Source of the DNA: Terriglobia bacterium
GTDB lineage: Bacteria > Acidobacteriota > Terriglobia > UBA7540
DNA length: 7,092 nucleotides
Reading direction: 5' to 3'
NCBI GenBank assembly: GCA_030042795.1
Contig: JASHYZ010000216.1
Span: forward strand, 1-7,092
Below are positions 5,602 to 7,092 of the stretch, in pieces (within the stretch, counting starts at the first letter, position 1; each line of letters begins with the position of its first letter). Made by a program: the position numbers and the translations under genes. Under the pieces are notes generated by a model, which made no database searches, was not told the origin of the DNA, and saw nothing but the letters and a program-made list of their open reading frames with translations.

Positions 5602-6864
5602 ATGACGCCACGGGAGTTGCAAGCTCTCGATCACCGATTGACGGTATTTCTCGAAGATTTGCTGGCCCCGCTGGGACGCAAGGAACGACGCCATTGGGCG
5701 CGCGTTTATGTTCAAGGATTGTTGCTCGACGGCGAGCGCAAGTCGATCGAGCCCCTGGCCAGCCGCATTCCGGGCGCCGACGTGCAAGCGCTGCGCCAGT
5801 TTGTGGGACAGAGTCCTTGGGCGGTGGAGGCCGTGCAGCAACCGTTGGCTCGCAAAGTGGTGGACCTGCTGAGCGACCCCGAGGTCTGGATTCTGGATGA
5901 GACTTCCTTTCCCAAAGCGGGCCAGCACTCGGTGGGGGTAGCGCGGCAGTACTGCGGGGCCTTGGGTAAGGTGGCCAATTGTCAGGTGGCGGTCAGTTTG
6001 CATTGGGCGAGCGCCCAAGCGAGTTGCCCACTGGGCTGGCGGTTGTACTTGCCCCGAGCCTGGATCGAGGATGCGGAGCGCGCCCAAGAGGTGAAGTTGC
6101 CGGAAGGCACGAAGTATCGGACTCCAGCGGAACTGGCGCTGGAGCTGATCGATCAAATGTTGAGTTGGGAAGTGCCGCGGCTGCCGGTGGTGGCGGACTC
6201 GGCTTACGGCAACAGCTTTGATTTCCGGGAGCAGTTGCGTCAGCGCCAACTCGACTACGTCCTGGCGGTGGAGCCCACGACGGTGGTTTGGAGCGAAGAC
6301 CCCAACGCCGTGCCGGTGCCAGCTTCGGCCCCCCGGGGTCGCCCTCGGCGCTACCCGCCGCCGAGTTTGTTGCCGCCGGTGCGAGACCTGCTGACGGTCG
6401 CCCAGCAGTTGCCGACTTCGGCTTGGAAAAAGGTGAAGTGGCGCGTGGGCTCGCGAGGTCCTCAGCGCTCGCGTTGTGCCCAACTCCCGGTTTGGGCGGC
6501 GCATGGCTGGAAGGCGCAGGAACATCGCGAACGGGTGGCTGAAGGGCTGCTGATCGAATGGCCGGAAGGGGAATCGGCCCCCACCCAGTACTGGCTGGCC
6601 CGACTGGGTCACGGTCGGGCGGGGCTGCGTCGAATGCTGACGCTGGCGCACACGCGTTGGCGAATTGAGATGGACTACCGCGAGTTGAAAGACGAACTGG
6701 GACTGGACCACTTTGAGGGCCGCCATTGGCTGGGCTGGCATCATCATGTGACCTTGGTCACCTTGGCTTATGCTTTCCTGCGTTCGGAGCAAGCGCGGCT
6801 TAAAAAAAACTTCGGGTGCGACGTTGCCACAGGTGCGGAGGAGACTGCAGCGCCTCCTGATTAG
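5602..6864 (+). CDS. IS701-like DDE transposase, shifted frame at C-terminus
   Basis: 420-aa frame encoding a DDE transposase (DDE superfamily endonuclease, IS701 type). Catalytic residues by motif: Asp99 in WILDETSFPK (96-105), Asp199 in VVADSAYGNS (196-205), and Glu356 in TRWRIEMDYRELK (351-363). The last segment matches the IS4-superfamily R-(3)-E-(6)-K pattern with Arg352 and Lys363; the usual Tyr is Ala349. The 157-residue gap between the second Asp and Glu fits the beta-rich insertion of this superfamily. ELGLDHFEGRHW (365-376) is typical of the family. After Lys402 the frame runs through an A8 tract (6802-6809) into an atypical tail ending PPD at 6864. Reading with one A fewer gives the expected C-terminus and a 439-aa protein ending at 6922. 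ATG 5602 is the only start with upstream promoter support; there is no Shine-Dalgarno. Confidence 0.88.
   Translation: MTPRELQALDHRLTVFLEDLLAPLGRKERRHWARVYVQGLLLDGERKSIEPLASRIPGADVQALRQFVGQSPWAVEAVQQPLARKVVDLLSDPEVWILDETSFPKAGQHSVGVARQYCGALGKVANCQVAVSLHWASAQASCPLGWRLYLPRAWIEDAERAQEVKLPEGTKYRTPAELALELIDQMLSWEVPRLPVVADSAYGNSFDFREQLRQRQLDYVLAVEPTTVVWSEDPNAVPVPASAPRGRPRRYPPPSLLPPVRDLLTVAQQLPTSAWKKVKWRVGSRGPQRSRCAQLPVWAAHGWKAQEHRERVAEGLLIEWPEGESAPTQYWLARLGHGRAGLRRMLTLAHTRWRIEMDYRELKDELGLDHFEGRHWLGWHHHVTLVTLAYAFLRSEQARLKKNFGCDVATGAEETAAPPD
6802..6809 (+). other. A8 tract where the transposase frame breaks
   Basis: CTT AAA AAA AAC in the transposase frame. Seven A instead of eight would join the main frame to the downstream family-like C-terminus. 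The tract may be an inactivating insertion, a polymerase-slippage site, or an assembly error. Confidence 0.75.
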
Positions 6865-6922
6865 GCTCAGCGGATTTTGTCCTTGGTGCCACACGAGGTT
6901 CAGCGAGTTGGACAGCTCTTAA
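6812..6922 (+). pseudogene. out-of-frame C-terminus of the transposase
   Basis: In the +1 frame from 6812 to the TAA at 6920-6922 the reading is SGATLPQVRRRLQRLL followed by IRLSGFCPWCHTRF and a short tail. The LPQVRR helix and the CPWC motif are what I expect at the end of IS701-type transposases. It is contiguous with the main frame only if one base is lost in the A8 run. Its stop lies 2 bp before the right inverted repeat, the normal compact layout of an IS. Confidence 0.75.
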
Positions 6923-6924
6923 TT

Positions 6925-6941
6925 AACTTAACTGAGTATTA
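6925..6941 (-). repeat. right terminal inverted repeat of the IS
   Basis: AACTTAACTGAGTATTA, partner of 5546-5562. It begins 2 bp after the TAA (6920-6922) that ends the shifted-frame transposase C-terminus. Confidence 0.88.
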
Positions 6942-6945
6942 CTAG
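6942..6945. repeat. right target-site duplication candidate (CTAG)
   Basis: CTAG directly right of the inverted repeat, pairing with TTAG on the left. CTAG is palindromic, which explains why the apparent inverted repeat seems to extend 3 bp (TAG) past the element ends. Confidence 0.5.
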
Positions 6946-7092
6946 TGTCATGTCTCAGAAGTTCGCAGCATAATTCAGCTCCGAAGGAGCGGTATAACTT
7001 AGCCCAGGGCTCGCGCCCTGGACTAAAATATCTCGCCCCTTCGGGGCTTTCGAACGAGCCCTTCCGCCTTTCGCAATTTATCAACGAACTTC
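6942..7092. repeat. three-hairpin intergenic repeat right of the IS
   Basis: Three GC-rich hairpins in a row: GCTCC-GAA-GGAGC (6978-6990); CCAGGGC-TCGC-GCCCTGG (7004-7021, 7-bp stem); GCCCC-TTC-GGGGC (7035-7047). None is followed by a T-run, so they are not standard terminators. I recognise the GCTCCGAAGGAGC/CCCAGGGC/GCCCC ensemble as a dispersed intergenic repeat of acidobacterial-type genomes (from memory). The window ends with AATTTATCAACGAACT (7075-7090), nearly identical to 5525-5540. No gene is seen. Confidence 0.75.

Larger units (their letters stand above)
5546..6941 (+). mobile_element. complete IS701-like insertion sequence, 1396 bp
   Basis: Bounded by inverted repeats TAATACTAAGTTAAGTT (5546-5562) and its complement (6925-6941), 16 of 17 matching. 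It contains one DDE transposase gene on the plus strand whose family-like C-terminus ends 2 bp before the right repeat. Length, single gene and the YTAG flanks fit the IS701 group of the IS4-like superfamily as I know it. The transposase frame is broken or slippery at an A8 run, so activity is uncertain. The element sits inside the repeat island. Confidence 0.88.

Noticed and set aside
6804..6810. A AAA AAC heptamer, a canonical -1 ribosomal frameshift site in the correct phase
   Set aside because: A -1 shift gives an unrelated tail that stops at 6858-6860; the family-like C-terminus is in the other frame, so programmed -1 shifting would not restore it.
5551..6894. 447-aa open frame antisense to the transposase
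   Set aside because: Rich in Arg/His/Pro/Gln with no motif, typical of a shadow opposite a GC-rich gene; the sense frame has clear DDE motifs.
6978..7047. GC-rich hairpins as transcription terminators
   Set aside because: No T-run follows any stem on either strand, and the pattern matches a dispersed repeat.

Overview
The window looks like chromosome from a GC-rich soil-type bacterium, most likely Acidobacteriota (Terriglobia-like). This rests on the LiaF-like protein paired with a LytS-type kinase, the style of the MFS exporter, and especially the intergenic repeats: a TGTCATTCCGAG/CGAGGAATCTCG hairpin, CTCCGTG/CTCTGTG tracts and GCTCCGAAGGAGC-type multi-hairpins. From memory these recur in acidobacterial genomes. 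The assignment is recognition from memory, not a search result.

Layout. Positions 1-1890 (minus strand, reading right to left) hold a tight three-gene unit: a small two-helix membrane protein, a LiaF-like membrane sensor, and a LytS/YehU-type sensor histidine kinase that runs off the left edge. It looks like an envelope-sensing signalling operon; a LytTR response regulator may lie just outside the window. Positions 1891-2164 are non-coding. At 2165-3532 (minus) is a 12-TM MFS exporter, divergent across 78 bp from a plus-strand flavin amine oxidase (3611-4957). Longer open frames on the opposite strand of the oxidase are shadows.

Positions 4958-5545 are about 590 bp of repeat-rich non-coding DNA: degenerate CTCCGTG tracts with long inverted repeats, a perfect 16-bp tandem duplication, and a two-part imperfect hairpin.

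Positions 5546-6941 are a complete insertion sequence of 1396 bp, best matching the IS701 group of the IS4-like DDE superfamily. It has 17-bp terminal inverted repeats (16/17), a probable 4-bp YTAG target duplication, a TTGACT-N17-TATGCT promoter that would give a nearly leaderless transcript, and one transposase gene. The transposase reads in one frame up to a run of eight A (6802-6809). The family-like C-terminus (LPQVRRRLQRLL...CPWC) continues in another frame and stops at 6922, two bases before the right inverted repeat. The element is therefore frameshifted, expressed by slippage, or carries a homopolymer sequencing error. To the right (6942-7092) is a second cluster of GC-rich hairpins and a near-copy of the 16 bases just left of the element, so the IS sits inside a repeat island.

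I did not find a convincing new defence or biosynthetic system. The best leads are the frameshifted transposase, its near-leaderless promoter, the layered repeat island, and the small protein/LiaF-like/LytS kinase operon.
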